From Carnobacteriaceae bacterium zg-C25 (GTDB taxonomy: Bacteria; Bacillota; Bacilli; Lactobacillales; Aerococcaceae), in NCBI GenBank assembly GCA_017945845.1, contig CP072828.1, positions 1,358,408-1,422,407 on the forward strand: a stretch of 64,000 nt of DNA, read 5' to 3'. A program made the translations under genes and the position numbers. Under the pieces are notes generated by a model. It ran no database searches and was not told the origin of the DNA. It worked only from the letters and a program-made list of their open reading frames with translations. Shown here one piece after another: positions 36,024 to 44,504 of this stretch (position 1 is the stretch's first letter; each line of letters begins with the position of its first letter).

Positions 36024-36566
36024 TCATAGGCAACGTATGGCGTCTTTTATTTTCTTTTTACCCCGATACAAATGATGATTACGTCCTTTTTTCTCTTTGT
36101 TGACATAATATTTTTGATAAATTGCTTCTTTTTCTTTTTTTGTTAATGTATCGTACGCACAATCAAATTGTTCGCGAACTAATAATACGTCTAGCGGATT
36201 TAATGATTGAGAATATCCTTTTCCTACATAGTTATCCATTTCAAAAGCATCATATGAAACGCATTGCTTTTCACCACATCGTTTTTGGGTTGTTGTATTC
36301 CGTAACAATCGACAGAAATGATTGTGTAATAGCCGATTTAAATACGTAAAAAAGCAAACATTATAAGTTTCATCAAATTTTTGAATCGTACATAGCATGA
36401 CTAGACGGCACTCTTGAAGCATATCATCAACGTCATACCCTTTTATACGATACCGTTTTATACTGGACTGAAAATACGGCATATAACGTTGAATCAGCAT
36501 TTCAAGACAATCTTCATCCCCTAATTTATATCGCATAATCATTTCTTTTTCTGATAACAACGACAA
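36024..36566 (-). CDS. Sigma-70 family factor, SigH/ComX-like
   Basis: A ~180-residue small sigma factor. Region 2 is visible: YDVDDMLQECRLVMLCTIQ is the core-binding/-10 helix and CFFTYLNRLLHNHFCRLLRN follows. The C-terminal region 4 (LTKKEKEAIYQKYYV then many Lys/Arg) is weak and lacks a clean helix-turn-helix. The position after mrnC and rlmB matches B. subtilis sigH and the competence sigma genes of lactic acid bacteria. It may direct competence genes; that is inferred. Start TTG at 36566 (six bases after AAGGGG), but GTG 36569 or TTG 36560 are possible. Confidence 0.8.
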   Translation of the reverse strand: MSLLSEKEMIMRYKLGDEDCLEMLIQRYMPYFQSSIKRYRIKGYDVDDMLQECRLVMLCTIQKFDETYNVCFFTYLNRLLHNHFCRLLRNTTTQKRCGEKQCVSYDAFEMDNYVGKGYSQSLNPLDVLLVREQFDCAYDTLTKKEKEAIYQKYYVNKEKKGRNHHLYRGKKKIKDAIRCL

Positions 36567-36592
36567 CACACTCCCCTTTGCATAATTAAGGG

Positions 36593-37423
36593 TTACAGTT
36601 GTCTACCACGAAAAACTTCATACATTAAAATACCCGCAGCTACACTGGCATTTAAACTTTGAACATGCCCAACCATTGGAATGGTTAATAGTTCATCACA
36701 ACTTTCTTTAACTAAACGTGATACACCTTTGCCTTCATTGCCAATGACAAGCGCCAGCGCCCCTTTTACGTTCCATTGCGTATATGTTGTCCCTTGCATA
36801 TCTGTCGCAAATACCCAAACACCACGTTTTTTTAACTCTTCAATCGTTTGCGTTAAATTCGTGACGCGTACAACACTCACGTGTTCAATGGCACCTGTTG
36901 ATGTTTTTGCCACAACTGACGTCAAACTGACCGCGCGTCTTTTTGGAATGATAATACCATGCGCTCCAACCGCATCGGCTGTTCGCATAATAGACCCTAA
37001 ATTATGCGGATCTTCAATTCCATCTAATATCAGTATGAACGGTTCTTCGCCTTTTTGCTGTGCTTTTTCGAAAATATCTTCCAATTGAGCATAGGCGTGC
37101 GCCGCAACGGTTGCAATAACACCTTGATGAACTGCATGATTAGACAATGTATCTAATTTTGTTTTTGGTACAGACTGAACTTGTATCCCTTTCTTTTTAG
37201 CTAATGTCAGTATCTCATTGATTTTTTCACCAGACAATTCACTTTGTATAAAAAGTTTATTAACATCACGATTTCCCTTTAATAACTCAATGACAGGAAC
37301 ACGTCCCATAACAAAATCATTATCAACGGCGTCCTCTTCTACTTTTTGTACAAACGGCTCTTTTTTTGTGACTACTTTTCTATTTTTGTAATGTCCACGC
37401 TTATTTTGTTGTTTCTTTTCCAT
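36593..37423 (-). CDS. rlmB: 23S rRNA (guanosine-2'-O-)-methyltransferase RlmB
   Basis: A 276-residue SpoU-family methyltransferase that uses AdoMet to modify a guanosine of 23S rRNA. A basic N-terminal extension precedes the substrate-binding domain (GRVPVIELLKGNRDVNKLFI). The knotted catalytic domain shows LDGIEDPHNLGSIMRTADAV, then VIGNEGKGVSR and IPMVGHVQSLNASVAAGIL, the three SpoU motifs. The ATG overlaps the mrnC gene by 23 bases, with AGGAGA as ribosome site. Part of the conserved mrnC-rlmB-sigma block. Confidence 0.95.
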   Translation of the reverse strand: MEKKQQNKRGHYKNRKVVTKKEPFVQKVEEDAVDNDFVMGRVPVIELLKGNRDVNKLFIQSELSGEKINEILTLAKKKGIQVQSVPKTKLDTLSNHAVHQGVIATVAAHAYAQLEDIFEKAQQKGEEPFILILDGIEDPHNLGSIMRTADAVGAHGIIIPKRRAVSLTSVVAKTSTGAIEHVSVVRVTNLTQTIEELKKRGVWVFATDMQGTTYTQWNVKGALALVIGNEGKGVSRLVKESCDELLTIPMVGHVQSLNASVAAGILMYEVFRGRQL

Positions 37424-37814
37424 TTTTGTCTCCTATATACGCAAAACTCCATGCAATCAGTTCTTCAAGACGATTGATTTGTTTATCTAAATGTAAATAA
37501 CCCATCAACGCTTCAAACCCAGTTGCAACACGATACGTTAAAATATCAGTATTTTTTGCTGACGTTGCACTTTTTGTATTCCGCCCACGCTTATAAATAG
37601 CGATTTCTTGTTCGCTTAACAACCCGTCACAATCTAACATCGCTTGCATAATCATTGCTTGTGCTTTTGCCGATACAAATTGTGTTGAAGCACGATGCAA
37701 ATGGTTCGGTTTTGTAATCCCGTTTCGCACCAAGTAATCCCGCACATAAATTTCATAAATGGCATCTCCAACATACGCCAAAGTTAGCCCGTTTAAATAA
37801 TCAAATTGTCCCAT
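37401..37814 (-). CDS. mrnC: Mini-ribonuclease III
   Basis: A 137-residue RNase III-like endonuclease without a double-stranded RNA-binding domain. The conserved start LNGLTLAYVGDAIYEIYVRD contains the catalytic acidic residues, and KRGRNTKSATSAKN and TGFEALMGYLHL are the other family motifs. It matures 23S rRNA ends. In Bacillus it follows cysS; here no cysS is present and the upstream gap leads to the AbiE cassette, suggesting a rearrangement. AAAGGGA precedes the ATG. Confidence 0.94.
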   Translation of the reverse strand: MGQFDYLNGLTLAYVGDAIYEIYVRDYLVRNGITKPNHLHRASTQFVSAKAQAMIMQAMLDCDGLLSEQEIAIYKRGRNTKSATSAKNTDILTYRVATGFEALMGYLHLDKQINRLEELIAWSFAYIGDKNGKETTK

Positions 37815-38225
37815 ATTTTCCCTTTGCTGTGGTGTATATCCAACGCATTAAATACGCAACGCTCAACTCACACCACCATCATTATTGTCCTTGACAGTAT
37901 AACATAAAAAGCACAACAACCGTTACCCCTAATGAAGTAACGACTGTTGAACAATAGATAAATCGTTATCCATGTAAATTATTTAACCATGTATGTCACC
38001 ATAACTTGCAGAAGTGGGCAACTGACTATTGTAATTTGCATTACTTTTTTAATCTAATGTACTTTCTATATTTTGACTTTACTTTATTTATCAATTATCA
38101 GACTTTCATTACTAACCAATCCATTTCCAATAGATTATAAAAATCATTTGTTCTCATATTTTCCTCCTTGTTTTTTTGAATAAAAAAGTCAATAGAATAT
38201 CATTTTCTATCGCCGAATTTCCATA
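37815..38225. other. Spacer between mrnC and the AbiE cassette
   Basis: About 410 bases. It contains a possible -10 for mrnC (TATACT on the minus strand, 37896-37901), an imperfect hairpin CAACAACCGTTAC...GTAACGACTGTTG (37914-37949), and a 19-residue micro-ORF (38098-38157). The rest is A+T-rich with nothing recognised. Confidence 0.5.
38098..38157 (-). CDS. Micro-ORF (19 aa) downstream of abiEii
   Basis: ATG at 38157 has an excellent ribosome site (AAGGAGG, spacing 5). The peptide is MRTNDFYNLLEMDWLVMKV. It is too short to classify; it may be a real small peptide or the 5' remnant of a gene lost when the AbiE cassette arrived. Confidence 0.35.
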   Translation of the reverse strand: MRTNDFYNLLEMDWLVMKV

Positions 38226-39236
38226 CTATGTTTTACTTTGTATTTTTCTATTTAATTCCTGTTCATATTTTTCTATTTCTTCTAGCATTTCATCAAATTT
38301 AGGTTTCTCCCCAAATATCATGTTTTTCATACTATCATAATCTTTAGAAAATATTTCTAATGCTTCTTTATTAGGAATAAGTTTTAAATTTCCCTTCATG
38401 ATTGCATCATATTTAGCCCAATTAGAAGTATAAAACTTTTTCTTAAAGTCAATTACTGAAGATAATAGTTCCATATTCATGAAGCTATCTTTCCTCATTT
38501 CTGTACATACCATTTGATATACATCATAGAAGTGTCTTGAATATCTTGATGGATAGTTTCCGTTTACTCTATTTGCTTCTCTGTGAAGAATCGTAATCTT
38601 TTCATAGAAAGTTCGTAACGAATCTACAGCTATTACCTCTATTTCTTCATCAAATACATTGGGATAGACCTCTTTAATATAGGTTTGTATTTTTCGTCTA
38701 TTTGCTGGAATAGGTTCTGCTAGACTTCCAAATTCTAAACGTATAACTTGCAATATAGAACTATCTTTATGATTTTTTGGATAATCAAAACAAATCGTCT
38801 GTTCATCATTTTCATCAATATAAAAGCAAAAATCTCTATCTTTTAATATTTCTTTAAAATCTTTTTCTAAAGTATAAAGTACCTCTTCCTTTAGAAAAAC
38901 TTTTGTATCTTCATTTAACTTGTCATTGAATTTTGATTGCTTTGTATTACTTCTTTCCTCATAAGGTTCTTTTTCCCCATAACCTAATACTCTCCAGTCA
39001 AGTGCAAGATCAATATCTTCTGAAAAACGTTTAATCAGTTTGTATACTTTAGATAGGCTGGTTCCACCTTTAAATACGATATTATCCTTATATTTAAAGC
39101 TTCCAAACAAATAATTCAATATCACACAAACCCATAAATCTTTCTCAATAATTGCCTTTGAAAGATTTAATTTATCTGATGTATTCTGTATAACAAGCTC
39201 TAATTCTTCGTTTGATAAATCTAATATTCTATTCAT
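38226..39236 (-). CDS. abiEii: AbiEii-type nucleotidyltransferase toxin
   Basis: A 336-residue toxin of the AbiEii/AbiGii family. The nucleotidyltransferase motifs are FKGGTSLSKVYKLIKRFSED followed by IDLAL, i.e. GGTSLSK with the SEDIDL Asp pair that binds Mg2+. Family members modify tRNA and stop growth on phage infection. The start overlaps the antitoxin stop by 8 bases (ATGAATAG), so synthesis is coupled. Codon use is shifted to AGA and ATA and the region is A+T-richer than the flanking mrnC and methionine genes, indicating horizontal gain. No other mobile-element gene is adjacent. Confidence 0.9.
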   Translation of the reverse strand: MNRILDLSNEELELVIQNTSDKLNLSKAIIEKDLWVCVILNYLFGSFKYKDNIVFKGGTSLSKVYKLIKRFSEDIDLALDWRVLGYGEKEPYEERSNTKQSKFNDKLNEDTKVFLKEEVLYTLEKDFKEILKDRDFCFYIDENDEQTICFDYPKNHKDSSILQVIRLEFGSLAEPIPANRRKIQTYIKEVYPNVFDEEIEVIAVDSLRTFYEKITILHREANRVNGNYPSRYSRHFYDVYQMVCTEMRKDSFMNMELLSSVIDFKKKFYTSNWAKYDAIMKGNLKLIPNKEALEIFSKDYDSMKNMIFGEKPKFDEMLEEIEKYEQELNRKIQSKT

Positions 39237-39834
39237 ATCGTTGATCCTCTATTTTATTTAAAACTTCTTGAATCCAAAAAGGAAGTTTTAAAGTATCTTT
39301 TTTCAAGTCTTCCTTAATGTTCTTACTAAAAATCGCTAATTTCTTAATGTTTTCATTTGTAATACGATCCTTACCAAGTGCTTTTATTGCTTGTATCAAA
39401 ATAGACAGTTTTTTTGAGTATGATGTAATATTTCGATTAGTCGTATGCTTAAAAATAATCTTTTTATTTCGATATTCATACTCTCTATATGCTCCATCTG
39501 AAATATAAATATACTCATTAGGTACTTGTGTAGATAGTCCTGTATAATTTAGTGCAGTATCTCCTGTTGGAGCAATCGTCCAAGAAAATTTTTCTGCAAT
39601 TTTTTCTGCTACTTTATTTGTATCAGGATACGAGTATTCATTCAATATTTCACTATATTTTGGCATTGTGTATAATCCATCTATTAATCTCTCTATTTTA
39701 TTTTCTTCATTCAAGCGATATAAAATAGATTTAACAGTATTTTTTGTACCTAAAGAATAAAAATCATGAATTGAATAAATTTCGCCTTGATTTTCTCTCA
39801 TTGTCTTTTCAACCTCATTTGTGATTGTTGTCAT
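39229..39834 (-). CDS. abiEi: AbiEi-type antitoxin / repressor (DUF6088-like)
   Basis: A 201-residue protein with an N-terminal winged helix (IYSIHDFYSLGTKNTVKSIL then LYRLNEENKIERLIDGLYTM) and a longer C-terminal part, as in AbiEi/DUF6088 antitoxins. It is expected to neutralise AbiEii without a stable complex and to repress its own promoter. The start is the ATG at 39834 with AGGGGGG upstream; GTG at 39843 is in frame but overlaps that site. A near-palindromic operator overlapping the -10 element lies at 39850-39879. Together with abiEii it forms a type IV toxin-antitoxin and phage-defence pair. Confidence 0.85.
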   Translation of the reverse strand: MTTITNEVEKTMRENQGEIYSIHDFYSLGTKNTVKSILYRLNEENKIERLIDGLYTMPKYSEILNEYSYPDTNKVAEKIAEKFSWTIAPTGDTALNYTGLSTQVPNEYIYISDGAYREYEYRNKKIIFKHTTNRNITSYSKKLSILIQAIKALGKDRITNENIKKLAIFSKNIKEDLKKDTLKLPFWIQEVLNKIEDQRYE

Positions 39835-39849
39835 AAAAGTCACCCCCCT

Positions 39850-39887
39850 TGCACCTAAAATTATATACTTTTGGGTGCAGAAGTCAA
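39850..39887 (-). promoter_or_regulatory. Promoter and operator of the abiE operon
   Basis: On the minus strand TTGACT (39882-39887) and TATAAT (39860-39865) are 16 bases apart. TGCACC (39850-39855) and GGTGCA (39874-39879), with inner AAAA/TTTT arms, form an inverted repeat centred on the -10, so a bound dimer would block RNA polymerase. AbiEi is the likely ligand by analogy with known AbiE systems. Confidence 0.7.
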
Positions 39888-39888
39888 T

Positions 39889-39963
39889 TTATAAATTTCT
39901 TACATCAAATTCTTTCAACATTAGAATGGCAACACTTTTTCTTACACTCTCCACTTTGGTCAT
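39889..39963 (-). CDS. Micro-ORF (24 aa) upstream of the abiE promoter
   Basis: ATG at 39963 with AGGAGAAG just upstream opens 24 codons (MTKVESVRKSVAIL then MLKEFDVRNL) that end one base before the abiE -35. It could be a small gene or the start of a gene interrupted by the cassette. No homolog recognised. Confidence 0.35.
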   Translation of the reverse strand: MTKVESVRKSVAILMLKEFDVRNL

Positions 39964-40072
39964 ACTTCTTCTCCTGCAACATTATTTTACACCTTTAGTT
40001 TATCGTAATTGGTATTTTTTATATAACCTGCGCAACGTATCTTTCGGTCAATGACTAGCTAAAAGGATAAAA

Positions 40073-40109
40073 CAAAAAAACTAAGCAGTACCTTGATACC
40101 ACTTAGTTT
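40073..40109 (-). terminator. Terminator of the methionine uptake operon
   Basis: AAACTAAG and CTTAGTTT flank an inner GTACC/GGTA pairing, and seven T follow on the minus strand, six bases after the amidohydrolase stop. Confidence 0.8.
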
Positions 40110-40114
40110 GATTT

Positions 40115-41284
40115 CTATTTATTTAAACGTGATAAAATGTAGTTCACTTCAAATTCTACCCCTAAACTTAACGCACGTTCATCAATATTAAATTTTTCGT
40201 GGTGATGACCGTATGCGGTATCATGACCACTTTGTGTACCTAATAAAACGTACACGCCTGGTTTTTTCACTGTATAGTCTGCGTAATCGTCTGCACCCAT
40301 TGATTTTTCATACGTATCAACAAATGTATCAAAGCCATCAATCGTTTGAGCAACTGCTAATGCCTCTTTTGCACATTCTGCATCGTTAATGACCGGTGCT
40401 GCGGCATCGTGCCATTTAATGTCATACTCACAACGATACGTTGTCGCAATACCACTCACAACACGTTCAATCGCCGCTTTTAATTGTGCGCGCGTTTCAT
40501 TAGAATACGCACGAATGGTTCCTTCAATTTCGGCGTCGTTGGCAACAATGTTATAGCGTGTTCCCGCTTGTAAGCGACCAACACCTAAAACGGCCTCTTC
40601 AACAGGCGATATTTCACGAGCAACGATAGTTTGTAACGACACGACAAGTTGACTTGCCGCCACTACCGCATCAATTCCCAAGTGAGGTTTACCGACGTGT
40701 GCGCTCAACCCTTTTAAATGAATTTTAAAAATATCACATGAGGCATTTACAGCACCACCACGCGCTAAAATCGTACCGACTTTGGATGCTGAGTTCGTAT
40801 GTACACCAATCGATTCATCAATATCATCAATTAGACCAGATGCAACAAATTGTTTGGCACCCGCACCAATTTCTTCAGCTTGCTGAAAAGCAATGTACAC
40901 TTTACCAGCGAACGTATCACGCAAATCATTTAAAATACGCGCTGTTCCTAATCCCATTGCAGTATGTGCGTCGTGACCGCATGCATGGCTTAACCCTTCA
41001 TTTAACGACGCATAAGATACGCCTGTTTTTTCAGCAATCTCTAAAGCATCGATATCGGCACGCAACAAAATTGTACGGCCATCGCCTTTTTGACCTTTAA
41101 TAGTCGCTAAAACACCCGTTTCGCCTACACGAACATGCGGAATGTTCAACTTGTCCAATTCACTTTCAATTTTTTTAGCCGTTTCGTACTCTTTTAAACT
41201 TGGCTCGGGATGTTGATGAAAATGGCGTCTTAACGCAATCACATCTTGTTCAATCGTTTTAACATACTCTTTTATACTACCCAT
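40115..41284 (-). CDS. M20 family amidohydrolase (N-acyl-amino acid deacylase type)
   Basis: A 389-residue metallohydrolase of the M20D/amidohydrolase group. Metal-binding motifs include RADIDALEI, LSHACGHDAHTAMGLG and QQAEEIGAGAKQ, with the catalytic Glu in QQAEE. It probably releases free amino acids from N-acyl or small peptide forms. It is the last gene of the metN-metI-metQ operon; a similar M20 gene accompanies metQ-metN in streptococci, so N-acyl-methionine or Met peptides are reasonable substrates (inferred). Start chosen at 41284, seven bases after AAGGAG; the ATG two codons upstream overlaps the ribosome site. Confidence 0.88.
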   Translation of the reverse strand: MGSIKEYVKTIEQDVIALRRHFHQHPEPSLKEYETAKKIESELDKLNIPHVRVGETGVLATIKGQKGDGRTILLRADIDALEIAEKTGVSYASLNEGLSHACGHDAHTAMGLGTARILNDLRDTFAGKVYIAFQQAEEIGAGAKQFVASGLIDDIDESIGVHTNSASKVGTILARGGAVNASCDIFKIHLKGLSAHVGKPHLGIDAVVAASQLVVSLQTIVAREISPVEEAVLGVGRLQAGTRYNIVANDAEIEGTIRAYSNETRAQLKAAIERVVSGIATTYRCEYDIKWHDAAAPVINDAECAKEALAVAQTIDGFDTFVDTYEKSMGADDYADYTVKKPGVYVLLGTQSGHDTAYGHHHEKFNIDERALSLGVEFEVNYILSRLNK

Positions 41285-41332
41285 CGTCATTCTCCTTATA
41301 AAACAAGGCTAGGATAGCCTAGCCTTATGATA

Positions 41333-42187
41333 TTACTCTTCTAATTTTGCACGTGTCCAAACTTCTAATGAAGATCCTTTAAATGCTTCTTCTGCAATTT
41401 TAGCAACTTCTGGTGTTTGGTAATATTTAACAACGGTTTTGAAAACTTCTTCGTTTGCACGATCTTCACGCGCAGCGATAACGTTGTAATATGGTTTTGA
41501 TGATTCGTTTACGGCTTCTAAGTAAATCGCATCTTTTTTAGGTTGTAATCCGGCTTCTGTTGCATAGTTAGAGTTAATAACTGACGCTGCAACGTCATTT
41601 AATGCTTGGAAAGTTTGTGCGGCTGGTAATTCAACAATTTCAATGTTCTTTTTGTTTTCAACAACATCTGCAACAGTTACTAATGTGTTGTTAATGTCGT
41701 TTAATTGAATAACACCGGCATTGTGTAATAAACGTAACGCACGCGCACCGTTTGTTGAGTCGTTTGGAATCGCTACTTTATCACCTGTTTTCAATTCATC
41801 TAAAGATTTAATTTTTTTAGAGTATGCGCCGATTGGTGAATACATTGTGTATCCAATCGCTTTAACGTGTGTTCCTTTTTCAGCATTAAATTTTTTCAAG
41901 TATAAAATGTGTTGGAATGCGTTTAAATCAATTGATCCTTCTTCTAAGGCAGTGTTTGGTGTGACATAGTCTTCAAATTCAACGATTTGTAAATCAATAT
42001 TTTCTTTTTCTTTCAATTGTTGCTTCACGTAATCCCATTGCGGATGATTTGTTCCGTTTAACCCAATTTTAACGACTTTTGCTTCGTTTTTGTTTTGTGT
42101 TGTTGTTGCTGTACCACCTGTTTGTGTGCCACACGCTGCTAAAGTAAAGATAGTTGTTGCTGCTAATACTAATTTTTTAAATGACAT
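41333..42187 (-). CDS. metQ: Methionine-binding lipoprotein MetQ (NlpA family)
   Basis: A 284-residue lipoprotein: signal SFKKLVLAATTIFTLAAC with lipobox LAAC, then KVVKIGLNGTNHPQWDYV, typical of MetQ. It captures methionine and delivers it to MetI-MetN. Segments ALEEGSIDLNAFQHILYL and IPNDSTNGARALRLL are family hallmarks. Start at 42187 (AAGGAG with eight-base spacing) rather than 42193. It lies 24 bases after metI in the T-box-controlled operon. Confidence 0.94.
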   Translation of the reverse strand: MSFKKLVLAATTIFTLAACGTQTGGTATTTQNKNEAKVVKIGLNGTNHPQWDYVKQQLKEKENIDLQIVEFEDYVTPNTALEEGSIDLNAFQHILYLKKFNAEKGTHVKAIGYTMYSPIGAYSKKIKSLDELKTGDKVAIPNDSTNGARALRLLHNAGVIQLNDINNTLVTVADVVENKKNIEIVELPAAQTFQALNDVAASVINSNYATEAGLQPKKDAIYLEAVNESSKPYYNVIAAREDRANEEVFKTVVKYYQTPEVAKIAEEAFKGSSLEVWTRAKLEE

Positions 42188-42211
42188 ATTCATTCTCCTT
42201 GTTGTTTCATT

Positions 42212-42889
42212 TTATTTTGTTGTTGCTTTTTCTAAAAAGTCACCAATTGCTTGGCAAATAAATACAATAATTAAAATAATAACGACCGTAATGATCATCA
42301 CGTCCCCTTGGAAGCGATTATATCCACGAGCGATGGCTAGATTTCCTAAACCACCACCACCAAATGCACCCGCCATTGTTGTTAAACCAATTAAACTAAT
42401 AATTGTCAACGACCCGGCACGAATTAAACTTGGTAAGCCTTCTTTTAAATAGACTTTAAATATAATTTGTAATGGCGTTAATCCCATTGCAACACTCGCT
42501 TCAATCACACCCGCGTCAACTTCTAAAAGTGCTAGTTGCACTTGACGAGAGAAAAACGGAACAGTGGCAAAAATCAATGGGACAACCGCCCCCGGAATAC
42601 CAATCGTTGTTCCGACAAGTGCACGGGTAATCGGTATAATTAACATGGATAAAATTAAAAATGGTATCGAACGAAACACGTTGACTAATTTATCCAAAAC
42701 GGTATAAAGAAATACATTTTGTAAAATACCGCCACGTCTTGTAATGACCAATAAAACACCGAGTGCAATACCTAGCGCCCCTGCAATAACGGCGGTAATT
42801 GCCGTCATAGTTAATGTTTCAATTGTACTTTTTACAATTTCTTGATAGACACGTTCGGTCACATTTGGAAAAATTGATGTTAAATCCAT
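42212..42889 (-). CDS. metI: Methionine ABC transporter permease MetI
   Basis: A 225-residue permease with about five membrane helices. The EAA-type loop that docks to the ATPase is EASVAMGLTPLQIIFKVYL, and the C-terminal TTMAGAFGGGGLGNLAI is characteristic of MetI. Its ATG shares one base with the metN stop (TAATG), indicating tight coupling. With MetN and MetQ it imports L- and D-methionine. Confidence 0.94.
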   Translation of the reverse strand: MDLTSIFPNVTERVYQEIVKSTIETLTMTAITAVIAGALGIALGVLLVITRRGGILQNVFLYTVLDKLVNVFRSIPFLILSMLIIPITRALVGTTIGIPGAVVPLIFATVPFFSRQVQLALLEVDAGVIEASVAMGLTPLQIIFKVYLKEGLPSLIRAGSLTIISLIGLTTMAGAFGGGGLGNLAIARGYNRFQGDVMIITVVIILIIVFICQAIGDFLEKATTK

Positions 42890-43938
42890 TAGTTGTCACC
42901 TCCTTTTCGTCTATCTTCAATAATATCAACGTGTGCATTTTCTTTAATAAAGTTAATTGCCTCTTCAATGTTGCCAACTTCGCTGGACAATGCGACTAAT
43001 AAATTACCAATCGGTGTATTGTGAACAATTTCCACATTTCCAAACAAGATATTGGCAGAAACACTGTACTGTGTCGATAATCGTGTAATTAACGGTTCCC
43101 CCGTAGACGCTCCCGTAAAAGCAATTTTTACTAAAACATCGCCATCTTTTAAATTCAATAACTCTTCATGTTCTAAAACGGTTTGAATGCCTTTATTCAC
43201 ATGCGTTGCCGTATCAATGAAATCTTTTGTTAAATCATTTTGTGGATTTGTGAAAATATCCAAGATATCGCCTTGTTCAATAACACGCCCGTCTTCCATA
43301 ACAGCCACTTTATTACAAATTTCTTTAACGACCTGCATTTCATGCGTAATAATGACAATGGTAATGCCGAGCTGTTTATTCACTTCTCTTAATAACTCTA
43401 AAATCGCATACGTTGTTTTTGGGTCAAGCGCACTTGTTGCCTCATCACATAACAACACATCCGGGTCATTTGCTAACGCACGTGCAATCGCAACACGTTG
43501 CTTTTGACCACCTGAGAGTTGACGCGGATACGCATCGGTTTTATCCGATAAACCAACCAATTCCAGTAGCGAACTGACTTTTTGAGCGATTTCCGCTTTG
43601 GATAATCCTGCTTTATATAACGGAAAGGCGACATTTTCAAACACGCTAATACTATTCATCAAATTAAAGTGTTGGAAAATCATCCCTATTTTTTTGCGTG
43701 CTTGACGCAATTGTGATGCACTCAATTGTGTCAAATCTACACCATTGACATGAACTGTTCCATTTGTTGGACGTTGTAATAAATTAATTGTCCGTACCAA
43801 TGTACTTTTTCCTGCCCCGCTATAACCGATAATGCCGAATACATCACCTTTTTCTACATTTAGCGTGACATCATCTACCGCTTTAATGATGCGTTTATCT
43901 TGCTTAAACGTCACGCTGACATTTGTTAAGTTAATCAT
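42889..43938 (-). CDS. metN: Methionine ABC transporter ATP-binding protein MetN
   Basis: A 349-residue ATPase with Walker A GYSGAGKST, signature LSGGQKQR and Walker B VLLCDEATSALD. After residue ~260 a NIL domain (DGDVLVKIAFTGASTGEPLI) follows, the regulatory domain that senses intracellular methionine and inhibits transport. First structural gene after the T-box leader; AAAGGAAGAG precedes the ATG. Confidence 0.95.
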   Translation of the reverse strand: MINLTNVSVTFKQDKRIIKAVDDVTLNVEKGDVFGIIGYSGAGKSTLVRTINLLQRPTNGTVHVNGVDLTQLSASQLRQARKKIGMIFQHFNLMNSISVFENVAFPLYKAGLSKAEIAQKVSSLLELVGLSDKTDAYPRQLSGGQKQRVAIARALANDPDVLLCDEATSALDPKTTYAILELLREVNKQLGITIVIITHEMQVVKEICNKVAVMEDGRVIEQGDILDIFTNPQNDLTKDFIDTATHVNKGIQTVLEHEELLNLKDGDVLVKIAFTGASTGEPLITRLSTQYSVSANILFGNVEIVHNTPIGNLLVALSSEVGNIEEAINFIKENAHVDIIEDRRKGGDN

Positions 43939-43964
43939 TTGCTCTTCCTTTCTTTTGTATAAAC

Positions 43965-44246
43965 AAAAAACTCGCCCTTTCTAAGCTTTCGCTTAAAAAG
44001 GACGAGTGTCAAAGTCTACTCGTGTTACCACCTTTATTCGTTTTATTATCACTAATAAAACCTCTACCAGTACGTTCAAAAGAATTATACTGTGTTGCTA
44101 TAACGGGCACTCCCGTACTACCTTCACTATTCGGGTAGTCCACTCAAAAGCCATTTTCAAACAATTTTTTGTACTAACTTTCACCAAACGTTAGCTCTCT
44201 AAAACAATCCGTTGTTTTACTTTCTTTATCGTCGTGTTTCATTTAC
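43965..44246 (-). promoter_or_regulatory. T-box riboswitch, Met-specific, controlling metNIQ
   Basis: On the minus strand the T-box core GGTGGTAACACG is at 44021-44032; the UGGU bulge fits an ACCA tRNA end, as in tRNA-Met. Downstream the terminator arms ACTCGTCCTTT and AAAGGGCGAGT (43970-44007) are followed by a T run. Upstream, the stem I region contains AAAATGGC, placing an ATG (44152-44154) where the specifier codon is expected. Uncharged tRNA-Met should favour antitermination and metN expression. The class is certain, the exact specifier likely. Confidence 0.85.
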
Positions 44247-44252
44247 GAGGCA

Positions 44253-44282
44253 AGTATAACAAAACTAATTAATCATTGTCAA
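44253..44282 (-). promoter_or_regulatory. Promoter of the T-box leader and metNIQ operon
   Basis: On the minus strand TTGACA (44277-44282) and TATACT (44253-44258), 18 bases apart, just upstream of the T-box leader. It overlaps the 3' end of the small membrane protein gene. Confidence 0.75.
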
Positions 44283-44475
44283 CACCATTTTTAAAATTAT
44301 TTTCATTTTTACTCTTTTTGTCATAACGATATTTAAAGTAACAAAAAATGAGCGTTGATAACACTATGGAAAATGCAATAAAAATTAATCCTATTTTAAT
44401 TTCTTCACCAATACGTCCTATATTATCCACAAATGAGTCGTATCGAAAGCGTTCCAACCAATCCAAATTATTCAT
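44269..44475 (-). CDS. Small single-pass membrane protein, unknown
   Basis: A 68-residue protein: ~25 polar residues (NNLDWLERFRYDSFVDNIGR), one hydrophobic helix (IGLIFIAFSIVLSTLIFCYF) and a Lys/Asn-rich tail. The ribosome site is weak (AAGAGA). It follows, by 41 bases, a 16-codon micro-ORF with a much stronger ribosome site. That layout is repeated at 45087-45181. No known family recognised. Confidence 0.5.
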   Translation of the reverse strand: MNNLDWLERFRYDSFVDNIGRIGEEIKIGLIFIAFSIVLSTLIFCYFKYRYDKKSKNENNFKNGVDND

Positions 44476-44504
44476 TTAAACATTCTCTTTCTATTTTATT
44501 TAAA

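Noticed and set aside
38007..39884. TGCAGAAGT at 38007 and 39876 as direct repeats flanking AbiE
   Set aside because: Only 9 bases, one copy overlaps the operator arm, and no integrase or tRNA end is nearby; may be chance.
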